NCBI GenBank assembly: GCA_040954595.2
Contig: CM082583.2
Location: 6,076,001 to 6,140,000, forward strand
Direction of reading: 5' to 3'
Length of the DNA: 64,000 nt
Source: Balanoglossus misakiensis
Lineage: Eukaryota; Hemichordata
The notes beneath the pieces are model-generated. The model had not been told where the DNA came from. It saw only the letters and a program-made list of their open reading frames with translations, and ran no database searches. The position numbers were made by a program, and so were the translations under genes. This document shows, piece after piece, positions 13,201-26,900 of this stretch (positions within the stretch are counted from its first letter, which is position 1; the number at the start of each line of letters is the position of its first letter).

Positions 13201-14813
13201 CCACTTCATAATTTAGCACATTCACAGAATAAAAAAAGGAAATAAAACTAAACATTTATGGCGCCGTTTTTTTTTCCATGACAAGTGCTTATCAAGGCGT
13301 CTTTCCTTTTTTTGTTGAGCGTGTTGAAACCACTGAAATGTAATATAATGGCGCTCATAAAATCTAATTTTGGTCCTTAAATTTGAAACCAATGTTTCTG
13401 ACAGGAAGAGTGTGTATGATTTAAATTAGAAAGGCTGACTATGCTCTTGAAATACCACACACGTCATCGCCGCGGAAGATTTATAGACATTGCCCAATCG
13501 GGTGTAGACTCATAAAAGTATGAATACAGCTCCAGCATAGTTTCTCAAAAAAGCGCATCCATTTACAATATTTTGCTAACTGCATTTGACGATATATTTG
13601 ATCAAATTTCAAAAATGCGGTCCTTTTCAATTACGCATATCTCAACCCAGTTTGATTAATGTCACAACCATAACACTGGATTAAATTTCTGCCATAGTAA
13701 TACACTTAACACGGGGGTTATAACCTATGACTACCTATATAACGGGGCAGCCGATAGATACCCCCCCCCCCCTGCCAACAGGTAATCCGTGCACTGTATT
13801 TTGGGAGCCCGGGAGTCCTATTATTCAAAGAAAAAGATCAGGCAGCCTCCAACTAACCAATCCTCTAACAATTTATGGATGAACACTGCACCCATTAAAG
13901 CATCAAACAACGATCACCAGAAATCCTATATAGACCGAAATCCCGTCGTTGACATTTCGCTATCATTATTCGCGCAAGCATCACATGTCGCAAGATTCGT
14001 GAGTGGCGACACTTGAAGGACCCTTGTGAAAAAAGTCAATTTTCCCACATTCTGCGAATACGCAGCAAGATTTCCGGGCCATGTTTGTGTCGTAAAATAT
14101 ATTTGAAGTGCATGCATGCCTGCTTCTCATCGGCTCAGTAAGCTGATGGATGGACGCAGTGACAGAAGTCTACAGTATAAAAACAAAGGGCTGTTTTTTA
14201 AAGTTCACCTAATTTAATGCCTTGGCATTACAGAGATCCTTAATTCAGATCATTATGACCTATGGATATCCACAAATATTGACAATTTATGGGGTAATGG
14301 GCTCAAAGGAAGCAGAAAAAAGTGTGATAACACCAATGCCATTTTGTGACGTGATTTACAACCTTTCAATACAGCAAAGGTGAGTGGAAATGGAGGTTAA
14401 GAGCTGTACAAACACGCATACGAAAATGAATTATTCTTATTTGACGGATTGGATGAAACATTACCTGAGAAAGTAGGCATGAAATGAATTATTGAGATTG
14501 CTCTGCCTGAAAACATTGCAAGTAATTTATGAAGTTGTAAGAACAAAAATAATGTATTGCAGTAAGCAGGTATATATGCTAGGCAATCCGAGTACCGAAG
14601 CGTTTGCTTTCAGTACCGTAGATCCCCGTAAGTGGCTGAATATTTAATTGTGTTTGAATTACAAATTCTTAATTTCGGCGACTCGATTAACTGTCGTCAA
14701 CATTTTACCATTTTGCAATCTGGGACACAGTGCCTGCAAACAAGCTTAAGTGCATTCTGTACAGATAAAATATGGAATTATTGTTTTGACATTAGCAGGA
14801 ACAAGCATTCTGC
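10207..14813. other. Intergenic DNA, no gene recognised
   Basis: Open frames of 60-96 codons occur on both strands, none with a recognisable motif. A CTCF-like motif lies near 11735-11756 (listed separately). A run of 12 C residues lies at 13761-13772. A TACATGTA palindrome is at 12162-12169. No RNA gene was recognised. Confidence 0.45.
11735..11756 (-). promoter_or_regulatory. CTCF-like motif (candidate)
   Basis: On the minus strand the word GCTAGAGGGCGCCAC agrees with most positions of the CTCF core consensus known from bilaterians (AG-R-GGGC-R-S). The same word family also occurs in some dispersed repeats, so this may be a repeat remnant rather than a bound site. Confidence 0.25.
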
Positions 14814-15043
14814 GTTCATTTAGACAAAGAGCAAAACAAACAATTGGTTTCTTTTATCATGTAGACAAAAAGATGAGTGAACACCGAATGGTTGTTTGCT
14901 CTTTGAATTACAGAAAATGGTTATTGGGTCTTCCATCCGTTAACGTGGAAGACCCGATAACCATGTTTCTGTTCATTTAGACACAGAGCAAACAATATTT
15001 TTTCTTTCACCGTGTACACAAAAAGGATGAATGAGTATCCGAT
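14814..15043 (+). repeat. Hairpin flanked by direct repeats of about 75 bp
   Basis: Copy A (14814-14890) and copy B (14971-15043) are diverged direct repeats, both starting GTTCATTTAGACA and sharing the following AGC...AAACAA and GTGTA/GTAGA-CAAAAAG segments. Between them is an inverted repeat: 14911-14935 pairs with 14946-14971 around a 10-base loop containing GTTAAC, and weaker pairing extends to about 14892 and 14996. The layout suggests a small mobile element or a hairpin-promoted duplication. No coding sequence is visible in it. Confidence 0.55.
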
Positions 15044-18000
15044 TCAGCGAGAATTAATTAACGACATCTGTTGCTGTTATTGTGACATCGACCCCGAGTT
15101 ACACCAGTCAGGTTAAAACCCGGCTCGGTTTCGCCGGGGTTGGAGATCAACCTGGGTACACCATTTGCCGTATGGGGAATGCAAGTCTGGACGCCTAATT
15201 GTATACTAGATGTTTCTGATTAGCTGCCTCATATTTGTCCGTCAGCAGTTTTGCACACATACTATGTACATGTTCAAGTTCCAATCACCTTTGATTAAAG
15301 TTGGGAGATTTCCGACAATAGATGTTTTGTTACTGCATGGTGATTATGACGAAGATCACGTGACATCGCTGACAAAATGCGCATGCTTTGTGTACGTCCA
15401 TGTTTTCTGATCACTGAAAGTAATAATAAAAAGACGGCATATTTTTTTTCTCTCGAGGTATTCACTATCCAGGGGGGTGATTTACAGGGGTCGCCCATTC
15501 CCCGCAGAGGCCGGTGCTTTTAACTGGATTGCAATAAGTTAGGTTAATTTGCGAGGTGGTGATTGCAACTGGGGAAGCTGCCCATCAGAGAGATCGGCAG
15601 TAGCACTGCACTGGCTGCCTGCGTGATATGGGAATGTACTTCGCTTATGCATAATATCACGAAGTCGCTGAAGGTGGATCGGCCCTCGTGAAGCTCTCGG
15701 CCCATTCATTTATTTTCAATTACCATCAAAGCCCCCATGCAATCGGGAAACCCTTTGAATGGAAGTAAAGGCACGTCGCTTGAATGGCAGAGAATGGAGG
15801 ACTGTGAAATGCCAGGAAATGACAAGCAGTGCGGGCGCGTGATTGATTTGTCCGCGATAATGTACCATATGCGACTCATGAAAGTGTCGATAATGATGGA
15901 TTACTGATTCAGGTTACTCTTCACAGAATGAATAATAAATTCGCGGCTACTTGAAATGATTTGTAATGACCAGAGACGGCTGTAAATCTGGCAGGCGTTA
16001 TTTATAAAGTTCGACAAGTAATCCTTATGCACGGCAGGAAAATATCCATTATTCTTCTCAAGATATCATAATGTTGATCGGTTTCACTTTCCGCGAAGCT
16101 TACAATGGGAAGTATTTGAATATGGAATACAGATGACAGGTGTACTTGACCAATTGTATGTATTTACATTCATGTATTATGGCATATGTTGTTTTTTTAA
16201 CTTCAAGGTAGGATAGCTTAAGTTTGACAGGTCACGTGAATATGTATACATATGAATGAGCTATGAATTTAGTCGATAGTTGAAGGAAACTGCTGAGCCA
16301 GCATTTTTTTCACCAATGGCGTGTCTATGGGCAAACCATTTAACGAAGTTTATCTAGAGCGCGGAGACCACACGATTTTATTTCACCGATTGATTTACTT
16401 TTATTTGACTGGTACGTGTAAAATTTCATAAAATTGACAATACATATTTGCGCAGTATACAAGTTTAAATGTATGTTCTGCGCGTACAAATTTGACTTTT
16501 AATACATATTTTCAGTTTTGACCTCTTGCTACAGTGACAAATGGTCTCCGATCGTGACATGCATGTACAATCTAACCAGTGTGGTTTCCATTAGCACATA
16601 CTTGGCACTTACTGTTCGAGTCGGCATTTGCACAACATATGGCTACCATAACAGATATGCATCTGACGATGCGCCCAGACTCGAATCGATCTGTCGTGCT
16701 GTCGTTTACACCTACACAGTGATGGATTATCAGTTTGATTTTATTAGACTCGTCGGGAACATTGTGTCTGAGTATAAAGTGGCTTTGTACTCTAGACTAA
16801 CAAACATTTACTTTAAAAACACTGCGTGGGCGTAGGGTTGAATGATGTCAGGATTCTACAACAGCAAAAGAGAAGGTAAACGAAAAGTGACAATCGCGTG
16901 TTTTTAGAAGCGAAGATTCGTGATCGTTAATCAATCTTGTGTACACTAATTATAACATGAATATCTAGGTAGAGCCATAGCCAATCTCGTGGCTGTGCCC
17001 AGTAGGACAGCTACAAGTCCATGAGTTGAGAAGATTTATCTCTTGTAAGTTGGAAAGCCAGTAGTAGTCCGATGGGAATGTTTTTGATGATTGCATGTTT
17101 GATTTTTGAAGGTTTCCTACACATGTATGTCCGTACTCTTGGCTTGTCGTTCAATTCAACGCGGAATGCTTACAATTGCTTCTAGTTCTTTTATCTTTTT
17201 TTGTAATTACACAATTAATTTGTGCGTGAGCAATGAAGATGACAAAATGCTAGCGATTCATCTGTCCTCGTTGAAAACAAAATTGATACCGAGATGGAAC
17301 GTTAATGGAACACTGCCCATCAAAGACGAGATACTGTGATAGCTAGACATTGCGTAAGCTGTTTTAGACTGTCTCGGAGGATAAATCGCTCTAAATAACC
17401 TATTAGCCCTGAAATCCGCCTTAAATCAGAAGCTTCTATGTGGTATGACTTGTTTGCTGTCTGATTGAAGTTTAATGTGACCCGCGAAGGGAATTTTTGA
17501 AAGCTCAACAAATAAATCAGGACTCCTGTAATACGCGATCAACCTTTTGATATATCATGTTCAAACCCTGTGAACTTTGTCCCTGGTTGGTGGTTAATCG
17601 CAAAAAGGCAATTCTGTTCCCAATGGGGAAAAAACCAAAAGCGTTCTAACGAGGGCATATAGAAAACTTCTCCATCACTCCAAGTGCCTGGGAATTTTGT
17701 ATGAAAACGCTGCAGTTTCAAATGCGCTCGCGGGATACAAAAGTTCATAAATGTAGTTTAAGTGGACAAACAGATAAGGAAACGCTCGGTGAAAACTGCC
17801 CTAATGTGTCTCATGCAGAATGTCTCGGCGCCGTATCAACATAACACGTTTTATTATCACCACTTTAGCATTATGCTGCCTATATACATAATATTGCCCC
17901 AAACTTGAAAATGGATGCGATTTGCGGTAAGGTTGCTTCAGAACAGCGTACATCAACGGCTGTAAGAAACTGGATTTACGGGAATAGAAATGCCAGGAAG

Positions 18001-21000
18001 TCGCTAATGGCAACGATTTAAATGACCGATGACCGTACATTGTACATATTTTGCCTGGAATGTTATTTAATGCATCATGCTTTTTAAAACTCGAACAAGA
18101 AATTGCAGTGAATGATGCACAAAAAAAACAAAAATACTGAACAAACAGTCAAATGTTGCGGCTAATGGACTGTCAGGGTCGGCCAAGACATAATGCTTAT
18201 CGATCTTTTCATGTAACTGCAGATTATGTAAACTTCGCCAGAAGACACAATTACCGCCGCAGGTGACTGGATAATCAAGGGATCTTGCGAGTTAAAAACT
18301 ACCGACGGGAACACGAAGTTTTCGGAATTGGTTGGGTTGCGATTAGATATCTTTTATGATGTTGACAAATTCAATTTAGGGTAATAAAACTGGAAAATAA
18401 AGTGTCTCAGTGGTCGGACTCCCCCGATGCCATGGCGCCTTTGATCTGATAAAAGGTAAGCGCATACAAGGCACCTGATTAATATCTCAGAGACGATTCC
18501 TGGCAGACCCCGTATCTTTGAGCGCAGTGATCTCCAGGTATAATACATGCATATTGCGACGTAACGACCCGGCATGTGGGTCACGTCGATCACATATAAT
18601 TACATAGGTTGGTCATTGCTCGGCGGCGAACATATGACCCGTGGAAAGATTCTCTGCTTACGACAAGCTAGACTATTAGGAATGATATGCCGTGATGTCA
18701 CGTGATATACACGTGATTTGTCTTATTGTGGGCTCCTGAAAGACAATAACTGCAGCCCGGCTGACGGCGCAATGCACAAAAGAGATAGAGGGAACCATCC
18801 ATCCACAGTTTAGGTGGTTCTGGTGTCAGAAGTAGGTCTACATGTACATATAATGTTGCATGCATCCTCCAATGAGTGTCGGTTTTGTATTTGTCCCTTT
18901 GAATTCGTCTTACGTGGCCTTTCTCTACCACGCAGTAGCAACACACCCTATAGTGCCCGGTAAGAAGAAATCCTTGCATCAAAGCTAATCAGTGCCATGG
19001 CATGAATGGAAGTTAGCCACGTCTTGCCAGGTATAGCGAAAGGGGGAAATGGCGCGTTTTCCCTTTTCTGCAAGACCGCATACGGATAACCTCGAAGATA
19101 TAATGAAAGAAACAGAAGGAGGCATATTGTCATTGCTCTCCTATGATTCAAGACCATCCGCCGTGCCCACGCTCACCTCTGACTTTCAAAACGCTAATGC
19201 AGGACCAGAGATACCTTGGATGCCACACATGATCGATGGAGCGGCGCCGTAGTGATACAGCTTTCTAAAATTACCGGGTATCTTCTTATCTCTAGGTTCT
19301 GATATAAAACTTGCGACTGAGAACAAACCCTTAGCTAAAACTCGAGATACTAGAATTTTAGTAATCAAGATGTTGATGTAATGTTAACAAGTCACGTGAA
19401 CGGTCGACAAGGTCATTCTGGTAACTGAAATTTCAGTTCAGAGAGTCTTAACTGCAAAATCTTTGTGTGTTTGAAAATGTTATAGAAAATGGCTCTATCG
19501 TGCTTTGGATTTGCTTTCGCAAACAAAATATCAGGGATCAGATGGCCTGCTTTTTAATATTTCATCGGTTATTGTTCGAATATTAAAAAAATAAATTGCA
19601 TTATTTTACCCCCAAACCATCTGCATTTTTGTCTGTTTGTATTTCTGTTCCCGTGGAGATAAGATGTCAGTCAGTCATGTGACAATGAAGGCCAGCTTAT
19701 TACCTCTGAGTCAGTGTCTGTCCACGATCTTTGTCACTTTATTCATCCCAAACGAAAAAGGTTCACCGATAACTCTTGATTGTTCCAGCTAAGCGCCATA
19801 GCTAGCTTTTCCAAGAGATTATCATTCGCGATTTATTGTACACACTTTTCCTGCCCCAGAAATACAGACTGGTTTGAGTATGATGTACATATATATGTAA
19901 ATTACGATTTTTTCGGTATTTGTAAATTGCCGGTAAACCACGTGCGAATGTGTTCCTAACCACGGTACATACATTTACATTTACATACATGTACAGTGCA
20001 CTCTCCCAGGGTCCGGGAGTATGGATTGAGGGGCAAACGGTAGCAGCTGTATATAGCAAGGAAAACGCTCACTATCAAACGTTACATGGCACCAGACTTT
20101 TGACAGCAAAAAACGACAGCTATGCCATTTCAAGATAAATCGGGTTTGTCGAGGCGTGATTGCCGTTGCGTTGGCGAGGCACTTCCACCCGCGTAAGAGT
20201 GCTTCCAACTGTCGATCTGTCGCTATGGATTCTCGTCACAATCCGTCTGCTGATGTCACGACTAAGTTCAGCCCTTTCAACCCCACCTCTGTGTAAGGAG
20301 GTCCCGGCAGTCATTGAAAAAAATATGGAGCTGGACCAAACCATAGTGGCGAAATGTGTAACATGGGTGATTATAGAAGTCAACAATGAAGTCCTTGTTT
20401 CATTTCGCGAAATACAAGGTCATATCTTAGTTTTCGATAAATGACCAAAAATGGCGATTCGGCAATTTAGCCGATGCTTTATCTAGGTCTGGTTCACAGG
20501 AGTTACTCTCGAAATTGAGCATTCTTTACTTAATGGTATTATTCGCCCACTGAACTTGATTTCATTGAACCGGGCGATGTGCAAAAAAATCAGCTAAAAG
20601 ACAATAGTAGAAGTGAGGTGCCTAGCATTTCTCAACGCAGTCCCACGAGAATGGATAAATTCGATGTTCCCATTATGCGCGTACATCCTTAATGCTTTAG
20701 TAAAGGTGTCAGAAACCCGTGTGGAAACTAAATCAGTTATAGATGGACGGTGCGGAGAGGCTGACAAAGGACGGTGGTGTCGGGCGGTTCTTGTTGGAAA
20801 GCACATGATGCAGCCACGGCGTCATTACTATTTTATTGGATGGCTCAATGCTGTAGCGTAGGCGGGTTGAGAAAACCTGTTTTTCGCCCGTGCGATCAAT
20901 TTTCACATTCGCGTGGCTTACTTTTGTGACTAAATGGAGAATAGGTCACTGTGATATCTTGTTTAAGTTTGCGTCCGGCATTTTTCGACAAGATAATTGA

Positions 21001-23914
21001 GAACAAAATCACGGTGCCCAGCGTTTGCATCAGCCGCGGTTCCGCTAAGTCAATAGGTATTTGAACGTATGCCAAGCGATGTGGACCGATATCTGATACA
21101 AGGAGTCGGTGTGTTCATGCATAACTAAGCAAAGCTGAAAGCGCTGAAACATTTCAAAATGTTTCCGTGCCAATAGCGATGGCCGTGACGTAACCAGAGC
21201 TTATCTGACGCCTGGTGTGTCACGCGTTCCTTGTTTTCCGTCGCAAATTGTCTCTGTTTGAAACCGGTTCGCCGTTTTTTCACCGACTTCGGCAAATGCT
21301 ACGTGCGGACGTCTATCGTTGCTTAGCAACCGGTCCCCTACATCAGTGGGTAAAAATGTGTAATTATCCACTCTCCCCGGTATAGCAATACAAAATGCTC
21401 CGAAATCCATTTCTATATGTCATGCCTTGAAATGCGCATATCCTGCTATTTTGTGAAGGAGCTTGCGGGAAGAATGAAACCTACGATCGAAGTCAAACGC
21501 TGGAATGCTGGTAAAATGAAGATAGGCCATTTTTATATGACGTCAGCAGTGGAAACAGTCGCCTCCTTGTCATATAAATCTCCGATGCTACTTTGCTTGT
21601 CTCCACTCAGGAGCAATACTCTACATTTTCTGACTGTAGCCAAATATTACTCCAAATTACCCGGGATTTACAGATATACTTACACAGGTCATAACTCATC
21701 AGAAATACAGTGCTTTTGGCGGCGTTCCCATGTGAAAACATCGCCTGACAATACATGTAGCCCATTCGGGCAGAAAGCTCGACCCAAATCAAATCTTAAA
21801 ATGGAAATCGCAGACAGTTAATCGATAGGCAATTATCATATCGGCGCGGCAAACAGAAGCTACGCTGTAACAGAAATCGTCCGGTCAAAGGGGCCATGTT
21901 AGAGTCAGGATATCCCTGTAGGGCACTTGCATTGTAAATTTGTAATATAAGTCTAACTGCCCCCTTCGGAAGAAGATGCATTCTTCATATTTTGCCAGTG
22001 TCAGCGTACCTACGATTGAGGTCTACACAGTCATTCTGTTGTGTCTGGCTGTTTTATCCGGAAAAAAATGGCTAACTTACAAAATATATCAATATCCTAA
22101 GTATGAATCTTCACCTCATTTTACCAACCACTGACGTTAAATCTATGCAGTTGCATTTGACTTTTGCAATCATGGCTGCCTTATGTAGCGTGAAACCGTG
22201 AAATGATATTTTCTTCAGACAGAAGACGCGTTGTTTTCGAGATCGCCCATGAAAATGGCCGAGTGAACATTGAGGACAAAATAACGACCACCTAATTAAT
22301 CCTTCAGGGAACATTGCAATGCTATGGTAAAACTCGTTTATTTTGTTCTTATTTTCTGGAGAGTCGATTGATTTAATGCCAACAAGTATTTGTAATGATG
22401 TCCAAATCTCATGCGCATAGCGGTGAACAACGATAAAAAATCGACGGAAAAGTAATTCAAACAAACACGGTGGCATTATCAGCAACTTGAAGGTACGCGT
22501 ACGCGTGCAAGCATTTGGATCTGTTCGCCTCGTTTCCCGGATGTGTCCGCCCTGGTTTAAGCCTTTTATATTGGAAGAACAGTATTGTTTTGGTTCAGAT
22601 AATAAATTGGGTTTTATCAGGTGAGGTAATAATAGACATTATTTTATGTTGCCGTTACGAGTGATAGCATAGACAGTCTCGCTTCTAATGTCCATGATCA
22701 GTTAATATAACAGGGGATTAATTTGTTGAGCTATAAATACCCGGTACATTAGATCCCAATACATTGGCGAATGGTTTCTAGGGAGACTGGTCGATAATTA
22801 AAGAACGGCACGCAGACATCTCGACAGCATCTTTCAACAAGAAACTAGTTAACGCTCAGATAAAGGTTTCAAGGACGCGCAGGCCTGTTTCAGCGATATT
22901 AGGAGATCCCTGAATATTGGGACCTTCTGCAAGTTATTCCAATTATGCTGATATCCCTGCTCGTCCCGGATAATTTACCCGCGAAACACATCAACACTTC
23001 CAGCTTAATGGGTTCTGTGTGTGGTACTTTACTCCACTTTCAAGTCGGTTCGATGACGTATCGTTTAACGCTCACATTGCACCAAGTGGTACACGATAGA
23101 TCCCTCATATAGATAGTCCGGCTAATCTAATCGCGTGGATTAAATAGTTTTGTATAACCCTCGAAGCAAACTACAGGCCGACATCAACCAAGTTACTCAC
23201 TTTTCATCCGATACAAGAAAGTTTTTCCCCGAGATATATCTCTGGGTTTTCCTTCGATTGGCCAAATGTCAATTCCTCTCACGTAAGTTTCTCTTAATCG
23301 GTTCAGTAGCCATTTCGAAACCTTTCAACTCATTACGGTTGGAGGAATTATAACGATCATTACTACAGCGTAAGCATGACTTAATGGTCAGCATCTGTAG
23401 CTACATGGTTGGCAGTGTAATTTGGTTCGAGTTGTACTTTGACAAATTCACCAAATTGTACAAATACATCGTCTGCATGTCGGTAGAAACCTTTCGGCTG
23501 TGTTCTTAATGGACGGCTCTCGCCGAGCTCGGCAACTGTAATTGTGTTCGCGTGAACACTCACAGCGCGTTTAAATTCATATTTGCATGAAACTTATTTG
23601 CTGGTGTTTTGCGTATGCAGAATTTCTACCAATACAGGCAAGTGTTTTTTTAGATGTTCATTATCGTGATGGGTGCTGTTAACGCGGTAATATAGTCTCG
23701 CCGCCTCCCTGATCGCAAAATGCAGCCGGCTTCTCGGTCGGTTCATTAAGCGATTAAACCCGTGTGTCTTCCTAATCATGACGCGTTTGTTAAAAGCTTT
23801 TTTCCATACGTGTACATGTGTATACATGTATGCACAGTGATTGAACAAGGTGCTTGGCTCTTGCTGGGGTGTGCGAATGATTTATGGTTCATCGTGTTCA
23901 TCAGTGCCACCACC
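15044..23914. other. Long intergenic stretch, no gene recognised
   Basis: Frames of up to 134 codons (for example 21417-21821 +) lack any domain and have low-complexity or irregular composition. Features noted: a GC-rich imperfect hairpin near 15115-15140; a varied, AT-core-rich block at about 15500-16100 with many homeodomain-like words; paired E-boxes at 18699-18715; a TGACGTCA at 21538-21545. No tRNA-like B box with a matching A box was found. Confidence 0.45.
18699..18715. promoter_or_regulatory. Paired CACGTG E-boxes
   Basis: Two exact CACGTG palindromes at 18699-18704 and 18710-18715 are 11 bp apart, about one helical turn. The first lies in GTCACGTGAT, close to the extended site preferred by MiT/TFE bHLH-zip factors. 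No adjacent gene start was recognised, so function is unproven. Confidence 0.25.
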
Positions 23915-23978
23915 GTCGTCGTCGTCGTCGACGCTGTTGTTGTTGTTGCTGCTACTGTTGTTGTTGTCGTCGTCGTCA
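23915..23978 (+). repeat. Imperfect trinucleotide repeat (GTC/GTT)n
   Basis: A run of GTC triplets passes into GTT and GCT triplets and back to GTC. It produces long poly-Val, poly-Cys and poly-Thr frames on both strands. These are artefacts of the repeat, not proteins. Confidence 0.9.
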
Positions 23979-26900
23979 TGACTCACGACACCGAATTTCC
24001 CCGCGTCGTCAACTGCAACCACATCAAGACGTAACGAACACATCGGTAGCTCGTGTCGTCACCATAGGTTCGTCGCCGATCAGAAACCAATCAGAGAATG
24101 ATTTTATAAGGACGTCCGGACGTGGACTCAGGAAATAAACAGCACGTGCCGAGATTCCCAATGTCTTTCTTAATAGTAATTGAAATAAAACAAGTTTTTT
24201 TTTTCTTAATTCGCTGGCGTTGCGACGTACGAGCGCGGGGCTCGTAAAATGTGACAGTAACAGCGGATGAGATATAACCACGCTCACCGGGTGAATACGA
24301 TTGCCGTGCGGCGTTGACACAGCCGTGTAAAGAGAGCCTCCTCGCTCGTTGAATGTTAACGTCGACTCTTGCGACGTCAAGGGAATTGGTTTGCATAACT
24401 CCCCGAGTGCACTTACCTGCCTCTTCGGAAGTCTTCACCGCATATAATAATCTTGGGGAGCGCACGCAAGGACTGACAAATGATTATACTGAAAGCACCG
24501 CGCGGTAACAAGATTCGCCTGATCTGACCGAGAAGGCGCGGGGGATATAGACATGTACACATGTATACACTCGGTCGATTTTTGCGTTCTGGTCATCAGA
24601 GCTGAGCTGTCGGCGCTGCGGAAATCTGAACAGAAATTTCTAGAATAGCCTCTAACGATGTGTCTACCACTAGAACCAATATTCATACCTGAAAGCCCGC
24701 ATCTGCTGTGGAATTATTTTTCAAACGCCAGGCGCAGGAGGACTGCGTATACTGTAGTCAGGAGTCGGTATGATTTGTGAGCTCCCTCGCTGCTCCCGTC
24801 CAGCTAGCTCTGTTCAGAATCCCCGTCTTGTATCAAGCTTGACCTTTGACCGATCGCAACTCATTTACATGAAGGTACGATGTCGAGCTCATATCATCAC
24901 GCACACGCGCCGTCTTCTCAGTGCACACTCGACTGCGAAATGCATTATGTGTGGATGTAATTGCGAACAGTTGTATGTCGGCTTCACAAACATGGAGTGG
25001 GATAGTATATGCCTGACATGAAATCGATGACTTTGACTCGAAAACAAAGTCACATACGCCGACCGGCACATGTGCAAGCGGTATTTGTCTTCCATTCATT
25101 CTGTTTCTTGGAAAGAGGAAATATCACACGTTTCGACTTTTCGAGAGAAGCCATCTATCTTTATCAAATCTGATGAAATGCATTACCGTGATTGTAAAAA
25201 AAACGTCACAAAAGCCGAACCCTTTCTCGATTACCGCCTTTTAGACTTCATCGGGAGATCATGATCGTCTACGATATCGATCGCAATGCATTGTGGTTGT
25301 AAAGCTCCTCGTTGAGAGGGGCTCGGAACGAACTTGATGAGAACCAATTTAAGTAAATCGGTTTCTCGCTAACTCGTCATTTTTTGTTAACACAGATGAT
25401 GAACGCATGCATCTGCAAATTGAAAAAAAGGGAATCATTTTTTACGGTACCAAGTCTCTCCTCCGGATAGAACATCTATGTCAGACACACCGTGGAGTTC
25501 TGACATCTTTACGCGCAAACTCCATTGCACATGCTAGGGGGTCGATGGCAAATGGCTACAGAGCATTATGAATACATTTGCTTTTGCTCAGAAGTGGAGG
25601 AACGGGATTATTGGCAATTGATCTGCCGTATCTACATCATATGCAGACCTATTACGGGTTCTATTAGTCGTTGCCATGCAATCCATCCATTGCTTTATTT
25701 TCATCGTACCCGTCATGAAACCGGCGCGTTAGCCTAATTCCCCGAGCAAATTACTAAATATGGTTCATTAAATTAAAGACATGAGCTAAATTGTAAAATT
25801 TACATGCTATGTTTAAACGCAGCGGGTTATATGAATATTTCATTTTCCCCTTCGGTACATGACAAGCTATCGGCACTTTAAGTGTTAAATGAGTTTTCGC
25901 ATTTAGGATTTGTTTTTCTTGTTGTCTAATAATTCCGATTTGATTAAATTATCGTGTTAAACAAATTGTACTGTTTGCATTTAGAGATTGAGTTTATTAC
26001 TCAGACTAATCCAGCGGTACTGTACGGGATCGCTTCACAACAGTCGATCCCACCATCCAATTATATCATGTTAGGCAGAAAATGGCGATTTCTTTCGCGC
26101 ATGCGTCGGTGTTTTGGACATGGAATCGATATCTGACTTTGCAGTCCGTCAAATCGTAATTAGTAATATTTGCTAGGGCCGATTCATTGATGCCGTGTGA
26201 AATTAGACCAACCTGAACCCAAATCGGATGTGTTTATGTCAATAAATGCGATCCATGTAACCTTTTCTGCTTTTGAGAAAAGCGTACTAAACTCTTAAAA
26301 TAATCTAAGTGGTATTTCAAATTACAAGTCCATTCAGTTACTCGAAACAAATCGCTGAATTCGATTAATCTTTGATATTCAAGTCCAAATTATTGAAGGC
26401 ATATGGGACTGGGAGCGAACTCATTACATGGGATTCTCGTGCGATTGCCGTGATAACATCAGGAAGATGTTACTTTTAAGGGAATGGGGTGAGTAATACC
26501 GTTACACAACCAAGGCAATGGGGTGACTTTTTAGAGCATTCGAAGTCGAATCAAATAGCCAGGGTTACGGGTACGACATAAGATCATTACGCATGACAGA
26601 TGACATGGCAACTAAAATCTATAATAGTTTGCTTTAATTTTTGACCGTACTCATCAGCAGGTCGTAATGGTCTGTCAAGAGCTGCTTACCATGATTGCGA
26701 TTCAAAATTAGCCCTGAAAAAGAATTAGCGCCTGCAGCAATTTTGACAAGCGTGGCAGGCATGCATGGAGATTGTAAGAAATATGGGTGGATGACAGTAA
26801 CTGTTATTAAAACTGTGAATAGGTACATGCAATAATGGATTATTTTCGATTGCAGTTAGATATGAATTGCCGAATTATGAAGATGGCCCAAGGAGTATTT

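Noticed and set aside
21417-21821. 134-codon open frame
   Set aside because: No recognisable motif, and no plausible start context or splice sites were identified.
23776-24034. Poly-Thr, poly-Cys and poly-Val frames
   Set aside because: Artefact of the GTC/GTT triplet repeat read in different frames.
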